Shown here: positions 45,857-54,770 of the stretch, one piece after another
Layout: the number at the start of each line of letters is the position of its first letter
Numbering within the stretch: position 1 is the first letter of the stretch
From: Ignavibacteria bacterium
GTDB lineage: Bacteria > Bacteroidota > Ignavibacteria > Ignavibacteriales > SURF-24
Direction of reading: 5' to 3'
NCBI GenBank assembly: GCA_025612375.1
Contig: JAAXKN010000009.1
Coordinates: 62,001-126,000, forward strand
Length of the DNA: 64,000 nucleotides
Position numbers and translations under genes: made by a program
Notes under the pieces: model-generated
Seen by the model: only the letters and a program-made list of their open reading frames with translations
Told to the model about the DNA's origin: nothing
Databases searched by the model: none

Positions 45857-46147
45857 TCAGGATTTGTTAAATTTTGTTCCTTTCAGCAGAAGATTGGCAC
45901 AGAAGACACTCACTCCGTAATTTTTCACATAATCGTTTAAGGCTTTTTCAAACTTCTTTTGGTCGGTGACATCGAAATCGAGCTCCTTCGAATAGAGAAG
46001 CTGATAGCAGAATTCGTTTGCTGTTATATCTTTTTTCAGATAACCTTTCATTGAGGAGGAGTCAGGAGTCTGAAGGACAAGACTAACGCCCATTGCCTTC
46101 TCCCACTCAGCAGGTGTTTTAACCGTTTGTTTCTGAAGGACTTCCAT
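45857..46147 (-). CDS. Small protein of unknown function
   Basis: A 96-residue protein. The start at ATG 46145-46147 is preferred; a GTG at 46159 is possible. The sequence (EVLQKQTVKTPAEWEKAMGV ... FCYQLLYSKELDFDVTDQ ... LNDYVKNYGVSVFCANLLL) is mixed alpha/beta with two cysteines, no signal peptide and no membrane segment. I do not recognise the family. It converges on the member-B repeat gene; a dyad ACAAATCC/GGATTTGT (45837-45867) spans its stop codon and may act as terminator. Confidence 0.6.
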   Translation of the reverse strand: MEVLQKQTVKTPAEWEKAMGVSLVLQTPDSSSMKGYLKKDITANEFCYQLLYSKELDFDVTDQKKFEKALNDYVKNYGVSVFCANLLLKGTKFNKS

Positions 46148-46419
46148 TATGCATCTCACTCCAATTATTGATGAGTAATTTTATTGATTTTCTTTTTAAT
46201 ATGCAATATGGGGAAATGAAAAATATAGATGGTGTTTATTTTACTTTCTCCCCCTTTTTTTTCCATCAGGCGGCAGACCAAATATTCCTGAATCTTTATT
46301 TCAAAAGGTGAATCTTATATAGAAGAACGTCATTAAGAGTTGTACAATACTATTTAATAAGAAGCTGTAATTAAGTCAACATTAATGACGCAATGCCATA
46401 AAATAAAGAAGGATATTTA

Positions 46420-46803
46420 ATGCCCGCAGGACAGATCATTTTTTATATTTTCATCGCTTTTGCCGTAATTTTGTACATCAGGAAATCGCTTAGAACAAAG
46501 TCTCTCAAAAATTACAGTACACACGAAGTAAAAGACAAGCTAAAGAGCAGTGCCCGTGACTTTGTACTTCTGGACGTCAGGACAGACGCCGAACGGGCCG
46601 ACAGGCATATAAAGGGCTCGATGCACATTCCGCTTAACGAGCTTAATTCAAGAGTGGAAGAGCTTAAAAAAGTAAAAGACAAAGAAATAATATGTTACTG
46701 CAGGAGTGGGAACAGAAGCACCACAGCCGCGCTTTTGCTTCAGAAAGGAGGCTTCAGGACCGCTAATATGAGGGGCGGCATGATGGCCTGGGACAACAGG
46801 TAG
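46420..46803 (+). CDS. Membrane-anchored rhodanese-like protein
   Basis: A 127-residue protein. Residues about 5-20 are a membrane segment (IIFYIFIAFAVILYI). The rest is one rhodanese domain (STHEVKDKLKSS ... FVLLDVRTDAERADRHIKGSMHIP) with active-site cysteine loop CYCRSGNRS and GGMMAWDNR at the end. It probably handles sulfane sulfur on the cytoplasmic side. GAAGGA lies upstream of the ATG. The upstream gap (46148-46419) holds no other gene. Confidence 0.9.
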   Translation: MPAGQIIFYIFIAFAVILYIRKSLRTKSLKNYSTHEVKDKLKSSARDFVLLDVRTDAERADRHIKGSMHIPLNELNSRVEELKKVKDKEIICYCRSGNRSTTAALLLQKGGFRTANMRGGMMAWDNR

Positions 46804-46825
46804 AAACCCTGAGGCAGATAAAAAT

Positions 46826-46852
46826 AAAGCCGCATTAAAGATATGCGGCTTT
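46826..46852. terminator. Terminator between convergent rhodanese and glycine-zipper genes
   Basis: AAAGCCGCAT and ATGCGGCTTT form a perfect 10-bp stem with a 7-nt loop. It lies 22 bp past the rhodanese stop. Confidence 0.8.
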
Positions 46853-46879
46853 GCAGCTTCGGCTTTCCAGCAGTGAGAC

Positions 46880-47443
46880 TTAAAATCTCCTGTTTTCAGG
46901 CGGAGCATCGGCATTATAGTCTCCAGATGCTTCGGAAGTCGAAGAAATGTCCTCAGCGCCTGTCTGCGAGAGCATTTCCTTAGCTCTTCTAACCCAGTTT
47001 TCGTCATCGCAGTGTACTGAGAGAAGGATTCCGCCTTTACGTATGCGTCCGTCGTAGCGTTTAGCCTCGAATTCAGGGATTCCCATTCCGATGAGTGTTC
47101 CGGTAATACCTCCAATAGCACCGCCAGCGCCAGCGCCTGCAAGTGCAGCTACAATAGGACCTGCAGCCAGGAAGGGGCCGATGCCAGGAATTGCAAGTGC
47201 CCCGATACCAGCCAGCCATCCTAAAGCTCCTCCTACAACCAGTCCAGTTCCGGCTCCTGCTGCAGCGCCTTCGGGGGCTTTAGTTCCCTTTTCCAGTGCA
47301 AAGTCTTTTGAGCCTTCATTTTCCTGCATTAAGACTGAAATATCTGTATTTCTAAAGCCTGCATTCTTAAAGGCATCCACAGCATTTTCGACGCCTAAGC
47401 GGGTATTATATATACCGAAGACCGCCGTGTTTTTGCCAGCCAT
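46880..47443 (-). CDS. General-stress-like protein with glycine-zipper hydrophobic centre
   Basis: A 187-residue protein. Residues 1 to about 50 (NTAVFGIYNTRLGVENAVDAF ... ISVLMQ) resemble the N-terminal fold of YflT/GSP17M-like stress proteins. Residues about 58-122 are a glycine/alanine-rich zipper (GAAAGAGTGLVVGGALGWLAG and GAGAGGAIGGITGTLIG). Then comes a small alpha/beta domain (YDGRIRKGGILLSVHCDD, AKEMLSQTGAEDISS). Such proteins occur in stress regulons; the molecular role is not known. No signal peptide. Confidence 0.75.
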   Translation of the reverse strand: MAGKNTAVFGIYNTRLGVENAVDAFKNAGFRNTDISVLMQENEGSKDFALEKGTKAPEGAAAGAGTGLVVGGALGWLAGIGALAIPGIGPFLAAGPIVAALAGAGAGGAIGGITGTLIGMGIPEFEAKRYDGRIRKGGILLSVHCDDENWVRRAKEMLSQTGAEDISSTSEASGDYNADAPPENRRF

Positions 47444-47571
47444 ATGTCCTCCAGTTAGTTCATATAAGTGTAATAATTTACATTAGGCATTTAATTCCGG
47501 TCAATCAAGTGACTTTTATGGTAGGAAAAAGCGAACTAGGTATTGTCTTACACCTGGTTTTCCAGTAATTC

Positions 47572-48108
47572 TTATTTATCCTGTCTTGTAATTTGAAAGC
47601 TTTTCGGGTCGTAGCCCTGTTTTTTAAGGATTTCCCAGGCTTCATTCAGCTTTTCAGCAGGAAGCTTTGGTGTCCGGCTTAAAATCCAGCCGTATTTTCT
47701 GTCGGGCGAGCCAATGACTGCATATTGATAATCCTTATCCAGGCCGATTATCCAGTAATCTCCCCAGAAGGGCCTGATTCCAAGAATGCTGAAGAAGCTT
47801 ACTTCGAGTTTTGAGTTTGTAGATTCCTCAACAATGCGGGCAATACCGGTGGCGACATTCCGTTTACCATCTTCCTCGTCGCAGCTATTAGTAACATTTA
47901 TTCTGCCGTCTTCTCTAAGCGAATACTCTGCTGTTGTGTTTCCGGTGCAGTTTTTCTGAAATCTGTTTGGAATTCTAGCAATTTCATACCACAGTCCCGC
48001 ATAGCTTTTAAGGTCGACGAAGGGCACGGTTTGAGGTTCATCTGTCTTTTTTTCCTGGGAGGAGACTATTCCGGCCAGGACCAATACTAAGGTCAAAGCT
48101 GTTTTCAT
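47572..48108 (-). CDS. Bacterial lipocalin, Blc-like
   Basis: A 178-residue secreted lipocalin. After the signal peptide (MKTALTLVLVLAGIVSSQ) it carries the lipocalin signature YAGLWYEIARIPNRFQ, then the second conserved region YWIIGLDKDYQYAVIGSPDRKYGWILSR (two segments) and ends KSFQITRQDK. Blc proteins bind fatty acids or lysophospholipids in envelope maintenance. Unlike E. coli Blc there is no lipobox cysteine, so it should be a soluble periplasmic or exported protein. Confidence 0.92.
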   Translation of the reverse strand: MKTALTLVLVLAGIVSSQEKKTDEPQTVPFVDLKSYAGLWYEIARIPNRFQKNCTGNTTAEYSLREDGRINVTNSCDEEDGKRNVATGIARIVEESTNSKLEVSFFSILGIRPFWGDYWIIGLDKDYQYAVIGSPDRKYGWILSRTPKLPAEKLNEAWEILKKQGYDPKSFQITRQDK

Positions 48109-48482
48109 GAATCAAATCCGGAAGTTTATACGTTAAAAGGGTGATTACTTAAAAATTTAGCACTGGAAACATCAAAATCAAGGCTGGAAGTGGTAAGGCA
48201 GAGATTTTTCGAGGGACCGGGAGCGAATTATTATTAAGCTTTATAGGGCCATATGCCTTATTAACATCACAAGAATAGATGATTAGCTTAATTTTTTAAT
48301 AGTATTTGAATAAATTCCTTTTATAATTTAAATAATAGCCTTATTTTTGTGGCGTAATTTGAGTTTTGATATTTATATTTAGCAGACGGGCATTCTGGAC
48401 AAAGCCCTTCCGTGAATTTATAAATATCATCTTAGTTTTATTTCACTTAAAGCAAAACTATAACAGGAGAAAGAAATCTTAC
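48109..48482. other. 374-bp intergenic region before the nucleobase uptake cluster
   Basis: AT-rich and without a supportable gene; an open frame from 48366 merely extends the DUF5020 gene upstream. TATTTTTG at 48342-48349 fits the TAnnTTTG -7 box, without a clear -33 partner. I see no purine riboswitch core. Confidence 0.4.
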
Positions 48483-49157
48483 ATGAAAAAGTACTTATTT
48501 ATACTGATGTTCTTTTTATCAGGTTCACTCATGGCTCAGAATTTACAGCTGCATTATGATATGGGAAAAGACAGGCACTATTTCACATCTACGCTCGAAA
48601 TGTTTAAGCCTGACGAATATGGTTCCACATTTTTATTTATTGATATGGATTACAACCGCGGCGGCAATAAAAGCGCCTCGCTGGGATATATGGAAATTGC
48701 CCGTTACGTAAACCTTCCCTTTGTAAAAGGTTTATCTGCCACGGTTCAGTATAATGACGGATTAGTTTACAATAAAGACCTGAATATGGATTTCCCGCTC
48801 GGGCCCGTATGGCTGGGTGGATTCAGCTATCCGATAGATTTAGGTTTTGTTACTTTGAACACAGATCTTTTATACCGCGCAGATTATCTGTCGGAATCGA
48901 AGGCAAACGCGCAGCTGACGACGGTATGGTTCAAGTCGTTTTTCGACAACAGGGTTAATTTTACGGGTTTTATGGATATCTGGTCAACAAAGCAGGCCGG
49001 GAAGAATCAGATTGTACTGCTTACAGAGCCCCAGATATGGTTTAATTTAGTAAATCACCTTGCAGTAGGAAGTGAAGTTGAAATAAGCAATAACTTTATA
49101 CCTGGCAAATCGAGTGTTCAGGTAAATCCGACTATTGCAGCAAAGTGGACATTTTAA
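48483..49157 (+). CDS. DUF5020 outer-membrane protein, Tsx-like channel
   Basis: The start at ATG 48483 (MKKYLFILMFFLSGSLMAQ) gives a 224-residue protein with a good signal peptide and AGGAG upstream; the longer frame from 48366 has no such support. The mature part (NLQLHYDMGKDRHYFTSTLE, TFLFIDMDYN, LGYMEIARYV) matches DUF5020, which is related to the nucleoside channel Tsx. The C-terminal strand (QVNPTIAAKWTF) ends in F as outer-membrane barrels do. It lies 22 bp upstream of a purine permease, which supports a role in nucleoside or base uptake across the outer membrane. Confidence 0.87.
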   Translation: MKKYLFILMFFLSGSLMAQNLQLHYDMGKDRHYFTSTLEMFKPDEYGSTFLFIDMDYNRGGNKSASLGYMEIARYVNLPFVKGLSATVQYNDGLVYNKDLNMDFPLGPVWLGGFSYPIDLGFVTLNTDLLYRADYLSESKANAQLTTVWFKSFFDNRVNFTGFMDIWSTKQAGKNQIVLLTEPQIWFNLVNHLAVGSEVEISNNFIPGKSSVQVNPTIAAKWTF

Positions 49158-49179
49158 CTAATCAAATCCGGGGAATAAC

Positions 49180-50511
49180 ATGTTAAGTCAATTTTTTGAG
49201 TTCGGGAAAAATAAAACAGACCTGAAGACGGAGATTCTTGCCGGAGCAACTACATTTCTTGCAGCGATGTATATAATTGTAGTGAATCCAGCGATTTTAA
49301 GCAAGACCGGGATGTCATTCAGTGCAGTGCTTACGGCAACCGTACTGGTTTCCGCATTCTGTACAATAATGATGGGTATATATGCCAAAAACCCGATACT
49401 TGTGGCGCCGGGCATGGGATTAAACGCATTTTTCACGTTTTCAGTTGTTCTGGGCATGGGTGTCAGGTGGGAAACTGCACTGGGAGCGGTTTTCTGGGCC
49501 GGTGTGGCATTTATGCTTCTTTCAATATTTAATATACGTACATTTATAGTAAAAGCGATTCCGAAGCAGATACGTTACGCTGTTTCAGCGGGAATAGGGC
49601 TATTTATTGCGCTTATTGGTTTTGTAAACGCAAAGTTCATAGTATCCAACCCCGCAACCATTGTGGGAATAGGGCACCTGGATGCGGTTACAATAACATT
49701 TCTTATTGGACTTCTTTTAACATCGGTACTTGTAATTAAGCGCGTCAAAGGCGCTCTTATCTTCGGTATTATTCTAACTACAGTTTTTGCCATACCGATA
49801 GGCAGGTTTTACGGGGATGCCTCGGCCATTAACTTCGGGGTTCCGACACTTGTAACCTGGAAGGGTCTTTTCTCCGCGCCGGACTTCAGTCTCATAGGCA
49901 AGCTGGATCTTTTAGGCTCTCTTCAGCTCTCGATCTGGCCTATTGCTTTTGCATTTCTTTTTACAGATATGTTTGACAGCCTTTCGACATTTGTTGGTGT
50001 TGCCGAGGCAGCCGACCTTCTGGACGAAAAAGGCGAACCGAGGAATGTAAAGCAGTCACTTATAGTTGATGCAGTTGCAACTGCGGGTGCAGGTTTGGTA
50101 GGCAGCAGCGCAGGCACGGCGTACATCGAATCGGCTACAGGTGTCGAGGAAGGCGGAAGGACAGGAATGACAGCTCTTACAGCAGGGCTATTGTTCATTC
50201 CCTTTATGTTCATTTCACCGCTTTTGTCCATTGTCCCTTCAATTGCCACCTCCCCTGCCCTTGTGCTGGTAGGTGTATTTATGATGAAGCCGGTTCTAAA
50301 GATAAACTGGTCGCAGTTTGACGACGCGATACCGGCATTTTTAGCTCTCGTACTGATTCCATTTACTTATTCAATTACGGAGGGCATAATATGGGGATTT
50401 CTATCCTGGACGGTAATTAAGCTGGCTCTGGGTAAGCGTAATGAAGTTTCCCCTATGCTGATAGTAATTGATATATTTGCAATTGTTGCCCTCGTATTGG
50501 CACAGAGGTAA
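49180..50511 (+). CDS. AzgA/PbuG-type purine permease
   Basis: A 443-residue inner-membrane permease of the NCS2/AzgA group, importing hypoxanthine, adenine or guanine. Characteristic stretches are LKTEILAGATTFLAAMYIIVVNP, GMGLNAFFTFSVV, FLFTDMFDSLSTFVGVA and AGTAYIESATGVEEGGRTG. About 12-14 hydrophobic segments. It is second in the cluster behind the DUF5020 channel gene. Exact base preference is not readable. Confidence 0.93.
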   Translation: MLSQFFEFGKNKTDLKTEILAGATTFLAAMYIIVVNPAILSKTGMSFSAVLTATVLVSAFCTIMMGIYAKNPILVAPGMGLNAFFTFSVVLGMGVRWETALGAVFWAGVAFMLLSIFNIRTFIVKAIPKQIRYAVSAGIGLFIALIGFVNAKFIVSNPATIVGIGHLDAVTITFLIGLLLTSVLVIKRVKGALIFGIILTTVFAIPIGRFYGDASAINFGVPTLVTWKGLFSAPDFSLIGKLDLLGSLQLSIWPIAFAFLFTDMFDSLSTFVGVAEAADLLDEKGEPRNVKQSLIVDAVATAGAGLVGSSAGTAYIESATGVEEGGRTGMTALTAGLLFIPFMFISPLLSIVPSIATSPALVLVGVFMMKPVLKINWSQFDDAIPAFLALVLIPFTYSITEGIIWGFLSWTVIKLALGKRNEVSPMLIVIDIFAIVALVLAQR

Positions 50512-50530
50512 TTGACGGTTATAGATTATA

Positions 50531-50550
50531 AAAAGGGCCTTGTGCCCTTT
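50531..50550 (+). terminator. Terminator between the purine and uracil permease genes
   Basis: AAAAGGGC and GCCCTTTT form an 8-bp stem followed by TTTTATG. It sits 19 bp past the azgA-type stop, so the uracil-type permease may have its own promoter or be read through. Confidence 0.75.
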
Positions 50551-50603
50551 TTTTATGAACCTTTTTTTAGTAAAAGCATTTTCGAATTTTAAGAAGGAGT
50601 AAA

Positions 50604-51896
50604 ATGGCAACCCGTGTTATTGATGTAAACGAAAGGCCCCCGGTGGCCGAAAGCATTCCATTAAGCTTCCAGCATTTATTTGCAATGTTCGGGGCATCGG
50701 TTCTGGTTCCAATACTTTTTAAGATCAATCCTGCTACAGTTCTTCTAATGAACGGAATAGGCACGCTGTTATACATTTTTATAACAAAAGGTAAGATACC
50801 TGCCTTTCTGGGGTCAAGTTTTGCGTTCATTTCCCCCGTATTTCTTGTCATCTCCGGGGGGAACTATCAGCAGGCCTTAAGCGGATTTATTGTTTCAGGG
50901 CTTGTATTTATTACGGTAGCAATTTTGTTCAGGTATTTGGGTACCGGATGGATTCACGTAGTATTTCCGCCTGCTGCAATGGGGGCAATTGTAGCTATAA
51001 TAGGACTTGAGCTGGCACCGGTTGCGGCTAACATGGCGGGTCTGATATCGAAGAACAATCAGCCTCTGGATCCGAAGGCCGTAACGGTTTCCATAAGCAC
51101 TCTTGCAGTGGTAATTTTAGGATCAATTCTGTTCAGGGGATTCCTGAAAATAATTCCTATACTGATAGGAGTTGTATTCGGTTATGTCCTTTCACTTTTA
51201 ATGGGAGTTGTAAACTTCTCTGCCATCAGTGGAGCATCGTGGTTTGCGCTGCCGACTTTTTACACACCAGAGTTCAGTGTTTCTGCAATTGTAGTTATCA
51301 TTCCGGCCTCTCTGGTTGTAATAGCCGAGCACATTGGCCATCTTATTGTAACGGGGAACATAGTAGGGCGCGACCTGGCAAAGGATCCGGGTCTGCACCG
51401 TTCACTGATGGGTGACGGGATTTCGACGACAATTTCAGGATTATTCGGTTCTGTACCTACGACCACATACGGAGAAAACATAGGGGTTCTGGCCATAACA
51501 AGAGTTTACAGCGTATGGGTAATTGGCGGCGCGGCAGTAATATCAATTGTAATATCATTTTTCGGAAAGTTTGCCGCTGCCATACAGACGATTCCACTTC
51601 CTGTAATGGGCGGAATTTCACTCATGTTATTTGGCGTTATTGCAGCCTCAGGAATCAGGATGCTTGTTGAGGCCAAGATAGACTACAGCAAGCCAAAGAA
51701 TCTCATACTGACTGCCTTTGTTCTTATAATCGGCCTTAGCGGCGCGCAGATAAAGATCGGTTCTGTGACATTAGCCGGAATGGCTCTGGCAACGGTGTTC
51801 TCAATTTTTATCAGTCTGGCGTTTAAGCTTTTTGACGTCTTAGGGCTGATGAATGAGGAAGAGGTCCAACGTCCGACGTCCGAGGTCCGTCAGTAA
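50604..51896 (+). CDS. uraA: Uracil permease (NCS2 family)
   Basis: A 430-residue permease. The start MATRVIDVNERPPVAESIPLSFQHLFAMFGA is typical of UraA; FLGSSFAFISP, FPPAAMGAIVAIIGLELAP, the helix-8 AEHIGHL and GLFGSVPTTTYGENIGVLAITRV are family hallmarks. It takes up uracil with protons. AAGAAGGAG precedes the ATG. The last 13 residues (EEVQRPTSEVRQ) derive from a short tandem DNA repeat and are probably not part of the fold. Confidence 0.93.
   Translation: MATRVIDVNERPPVAESIPLSFQHLFAMFGASVLVPILFKINPATVLLMNGIGTLLYIFITKGKIPAFLGSSFAFISPVFLVISGGNYQQALSGFIVSGLVFITVAILFRYLGTGWIHVVFPPAAMGAIVAIIGLELAPVAANMAGLISKNNQPLDPKAVTVSISTLAVVILGSILFRGFLKIIPILIGVVFGYVLSLLMGVVNFSAISGASWFALPTFYTPEFSVSAIVVIIPASLVVIAEHIGHLIVTGNIVGRDLAKDPGLHRSLMGDGISTTISGLFGSVPTTTYGENIGVLAITRVYSVWVIGGAAVISIVISFFGKFAAAIQTIPLPVMGGISLMLFGVIAASGIRMLVEAKIDYSKPKNLILTAFVLIIGLSGAQIKIGSVTLAGMALATVFSIFISLAFKLFDVLGLMNEEEVQRPTSEVRQ
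51862..51892 (+). repeat. Short degenerate tandem repeat (ACGTCCGA type) at the uraA 3' end
   Basis: Four near-copies of an 8-9 bp unit (GTCCAAC, GTCCGAC, GTCCGAG, GTCCGTC) run through the last codons of uraA. No other copy is seen in the window. Confidence 0.7.
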
Positions 51897-51923
51897 GAGC
51901 AGAGGAAGAATTATTTGATCAGG

Positions 51924-51949
51924 AGCCACGGTTTTGTTTAGCCGTGGCT
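51924..51949 (+). terminator. Terminator of uraA
   Basis: AGCCACGG and CCGTGGCT form a perfect 8-bp stem followed by TTTTTTG, 27 bp past the stop. Confidence 0.85.
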
Positions 51950-52122
51950 TTTTTGTATCTATTCCCCATCATTGATGCCGTAAAAGTTTGCACGGAGTCT
52001 GATAGATAATATTTATTACCCGATAAATGGGATTGATTTTAAGTTCAAAAGGGATTTATTTCGGAGTAATAGCACACATCTTCAGATTGGTTTTAAAACA
52101 ACTAATTCCAGGGGAGGTAATT

Positions 52123-54219
52123 ATGGTGAAGAAGAGGATACTTATTTCTTTTTTCGCAATCGTTCCCGTTTTACTCCTGTTATCATTTCAGACAATTTCC
52201 GCACAGACTTTAACCATTACAGTTGAAGGCCGTTCACCCGGACAGTTAAAACTAACCGAAACTACACAGATGTGGCCCGTTTCTTCGGGTCTGCCCGTTG
52301 TAGCACTCGGCAAGAGAGTATACCTGTCGGCAGATACAACTCGAGGGGGCGATACGACAGCCACAGCGCCTTTAGTGACATGGACGCTGACAGCAAAACC
52401 TGCAGGTTCAACTGCAACATTTGATTCGGCCGGTACAACCAGCGGGAATTCTTTCGTAGCCGATATGAGAGGCTTATATACGATAACCGCAACTATCGGC
52501 TCAAAAACGGCAACGCAGAACATTTTCGTCAGCGTATATAAAGGCATTACACTTACAAAGAACTGCGCCCCGTGCCACCAGACTCCGAAGACTATAGACA
52601 AATTTCCGCAGTGGAGCCAGTCGGCACATGCAACGATGTATAAGCGCGGCATCACAGGGCAGCTCTTCGGTGAATACGGTACATACTGCGTCAAATGCCA
52701 CACGACGGGATGGGATTCAACGCTGGCAAACGGAAACTTTGGTTACAGGGCAAAGATCACCGGATGGGACACAACATGGTACAAGCCCAGAAAACCAGTC
52801 AATGATACAATTCATATTACACCGGGAGATTCGAGCAGATGGACACTGCTTGAGACACAATACCAGAGTGTAGATTCAGTAGCTAACATCGGGTGCGAGC
52901 AGTGCCACGGTCCGGCACAGGACCACGCATCGACTGCCGATCCGACAAAGGTTGCTGTTTCACTTCAGGGCAGCGTATGCAACGTTTGCCATGACCTGCC
53001 GCCTAGCTATGTGGTGGGAGGCGACTGGAGGCAGTCGAACCATGCAACAATGCCTTTAAGCGGCGAGGAAGCCGGACGTACAACCTGCTACCCGTGCCAC
53101 AGCGGTGCTGCAATTGTAAAGTTCGCCAAGAACAAAACAACTCCGGGCTACAGTGCAACTACGGACAACGTTCCATCGATTTCGTGTGCAAGCTGCCACG
53201 ATCCTCATCAGGCGAAGAATACAACATTCTCGGTCAGGCTGCTTACGCTTGATTCACTTGTCAACGGCTACAAGCCGCAGAACCCGACCGGAACGGGATC
53301 CATGTGCATGAACTGCCATCATGCCCGTGAGAACTCACAGGTAAGGGTGACAAACCAGGCGAAGAAATTTGCCGACCGGTTCTATCCGCATTACAGCCCG
53401 CAGTCGGATATGTTCCTGGGCGCCAACGGATATGAATACGGGCAGAACTTTACAGGTGAAGGCACGCACAAGAATGTTATGCCGAATGCCTGCGTTACGT
53501 GCCATATGGCGGCAAATCCCGATACATCAGTCAACAGGTTTGCCGAGGCAAACCACTACATGAAGATGGTTGATCAGCAGGGCAAAGACAGGGTTTATGC
53601 CTGCAAGGGCTGCCACCCGTCGGTTACGAGCTCCTTTGATGACGTTAAGGCTTCAAGCGACTATGACAAGAACGGTAAAATCGAAGGTGTTCAGACGGAA
53701 ATCAGGGGATTACTCGACCAGCTGAAGGCAAAGCTTCCGAAGGATTCAACCGGTGAAGTTGTTACAATGGCAAGGGATTCCATGATCGTAAAGAACTTCC
53801 CGGGATATCCGAAGATTCTGGGACCGATGTGGGATTACTACTTTGTCAAGAACGACTGGAGCAACGGAGTCCACAACTCCAGATATGCCGTTTCACTGCT
53901 GCAGGCTTCACTGCTGCAACTGACCGGTGTTGAAATGACAAACAACGTAATTCCGCAGGCCTATTCGCTGCAGCAGAATTACCCGAACCCGTTTAACCCG
54001 GCAACAACCATTGAATTCTCAATTCCTGAAAATACAGACGTGACACTGAAGGTTTACGATGCCGTAGGACGCGAGGTTGAGACGCTCCATACAGGAACTC
54101 TAAAGACCGGGAACTACAAGATTATATGGAACGCCACCAATCTTGCCTCAGGAGTATACTACTACAAGCTTTCCACAGTTAACTATTCAACGGTTAAGAA
54201 GATGGTTTTCCTGAAGTAA
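52123..54219 (+). CDS. Secreted nonahaem c-type cytochrome with T9SS sorting domain
   Basis: The start at ATG 52123 (MVKKRILISFFAIVPVLLLL) has GGGGAGG upstream; the frame upstream to 52027 is not supported. The 698-residue protein has a signal peptide, a PKD/Ig-like domain (about 50-145, LGKRVYLSADTT ... GLYTITATIGS), and nine CxxCH haem sites: CAPCH, CVKCH, CEQCH, CNVCH, CYPCH, CASCH, CMNCH, CVTCH and CKGCH. Two pieces (WSQSAHATMYKR, WRQSNHATM) resemble cytochrome c554-like modules. The C-terminus (NYPNPFNPATTIEFSIPEN ... GVYYYKLS) is a canonical type A T9SS domain, so the cytochrome should be exported and attached at the cell surface. A role in extracellular electron transfer is inferred. 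Confidence 0.93.
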   Translation: MVKKRILISFFAIVPVLLLLSFQTISAQTLTITVEGRSPGQLKLTETTQMWPVSSGLPVVALGKRVYLSADTTRGGDTTATAPLVTWTLTAKPAGSTATFDSAGTTSGNSFVADMRGLYTITATIGSKTATQNIFVSVYKGITLTKNCAPCHQTPKTIDKFPQWSQSAHATMYKRGITGQLFGEYGTYCVKCHTTGWDSTLANGNFGYRAKITGWDTTWYKPRKPVNDTIHITPGDSSRWTLLETQYQSVDSVANIGCEQCHGPAQDHASTADPTKVAVSLQGSVCNVCHDLPPSYVVGGDWRQSNHATMPLSGEEAGRTTCYPCHSGAAIVKFAKNKTTPGYSATTDNVPSISCASCHDPHQAKNTTFSVRLLTLDSLVNGYKPQNPTGTGSMCMNCHHARENSQVRVTNQAKKFADRFYPHYSPQSDMFLGANGYEYGQNFTGEGTHKNVMPNACVTCHMAANPDTSVNRFAEANHYMKMVDQQGKDRVYACKGCHPSVTSSFDDVKASSDYDKNGKIEGVQTEIRGLLDQLKAKLPKDSTGEVVTMARDSMIVKNFPGYPKILGPMWDYYFVKNDWSNGVHNSRYAVSLLQASLLQLTGVEMTNNVIPQAYSLQQNYPNPFNPATTIEFSIPENTDVTLKVYDAVGREVETLHTGTLKTGNYKIIWNATNLASGVYYYKLSTVNYSTVKKMVFLK

Positions 54220-54249
54220 TTACTTAGAAGGGATCTGATGATGTAATGA

Positions 54250-54271
54250 AGCCCGGTTTAATAGCCGGGCT
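54250..54271. terminator. Terminator after the nonahaem cytochrome
   Basis: AGCCCGG and CCGGGCT form a 7-bp stem with an 8-nt loop followed by TTTTATTG. It lies between convergent genes, 30 bp past the cytochrome stop. Confidence 0.82.
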
Positions 54272-54304
54272 TTTTATTGCCATAAGGGAGTAAAAGAGGT
54301 ATCT

Positions 54305-54649
54305 CTATTTCTTAAAATTAAAACGCGTATAGCTCAGATTAACATCTTTTAAGAGTTCGCGGGCTTTATCGGCTTCGTCTTCCACGACCATAAGTATGGC
54401 GGGATCGACAATGGGGTTTATGTTCTGGATTATATCCCCGCTAATAAAGTAGTGGATCCCCTCGCTGTCAAGGATGCTTTTAATAAAAGCTATGTCCACG
54501 AGGTTAAGCGTACGGAGGATTTCAACGAAACGGATATCGGAATCTATCTCATGGTTTTCTTCGGGAAGTTTTTCAACCAGGTCAGCTCCGCAATCGGAGC
54601 ATTTTGTAAATCCTTCCCTGTATTCAGTTTTGCAGTTAGGGCAGAACAT
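54305..54649 (-). CDS. Zinc-ribbon DUF2007 protein
   Basis: A 114-residue protein. Residues 1-25 form a four-cysteine zinc ribbon (MFCPNCKTEYREGFTKCSDCG). Residues about 38-105 match DUF2007 (PII-like small fold: EILRTLNLVDIAFIKSILDSEGI ... LMVVEDEADKARELL). Function unknown in the family; it is presumed to bind a ligand or partner in the cytoplasm. Transcribed alone. Confidence 0.85.
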   Translation of the reverse strand: MFCPNCKTEYREGFTKCSDCGADLVEKLPEENHEIDSDIRFVEILRTLNLVDIAFIKSILDSEGIHYFISGDIIQNINPIVDPAILMVVEDEADKARELLKDVNLSYTRFNFKK

Positions 54650-54770
54650 ATAAATTCCCCTTTATTGTTAAAATAATATACAAAAATAATTTATAATTGC
54701 CAGTTTGACTAACCGGGCCATTGAGCACAGTTCGCCGTAGCTAAGGCTTAAAAATAAAACACTGAGAATT

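Noticed and set aside
48366-48482. Upstream extension of the DUF5020 protein
   Set aside because: The signal peptide starts at 48483 with a good SD; an N-terminal extension would hide it.
48109-48482. Purine riboswitch before the nucleobase cluster
   Set aside because: No conserved purine-riboswitch loop sequences or three-way junction could be found by eye.
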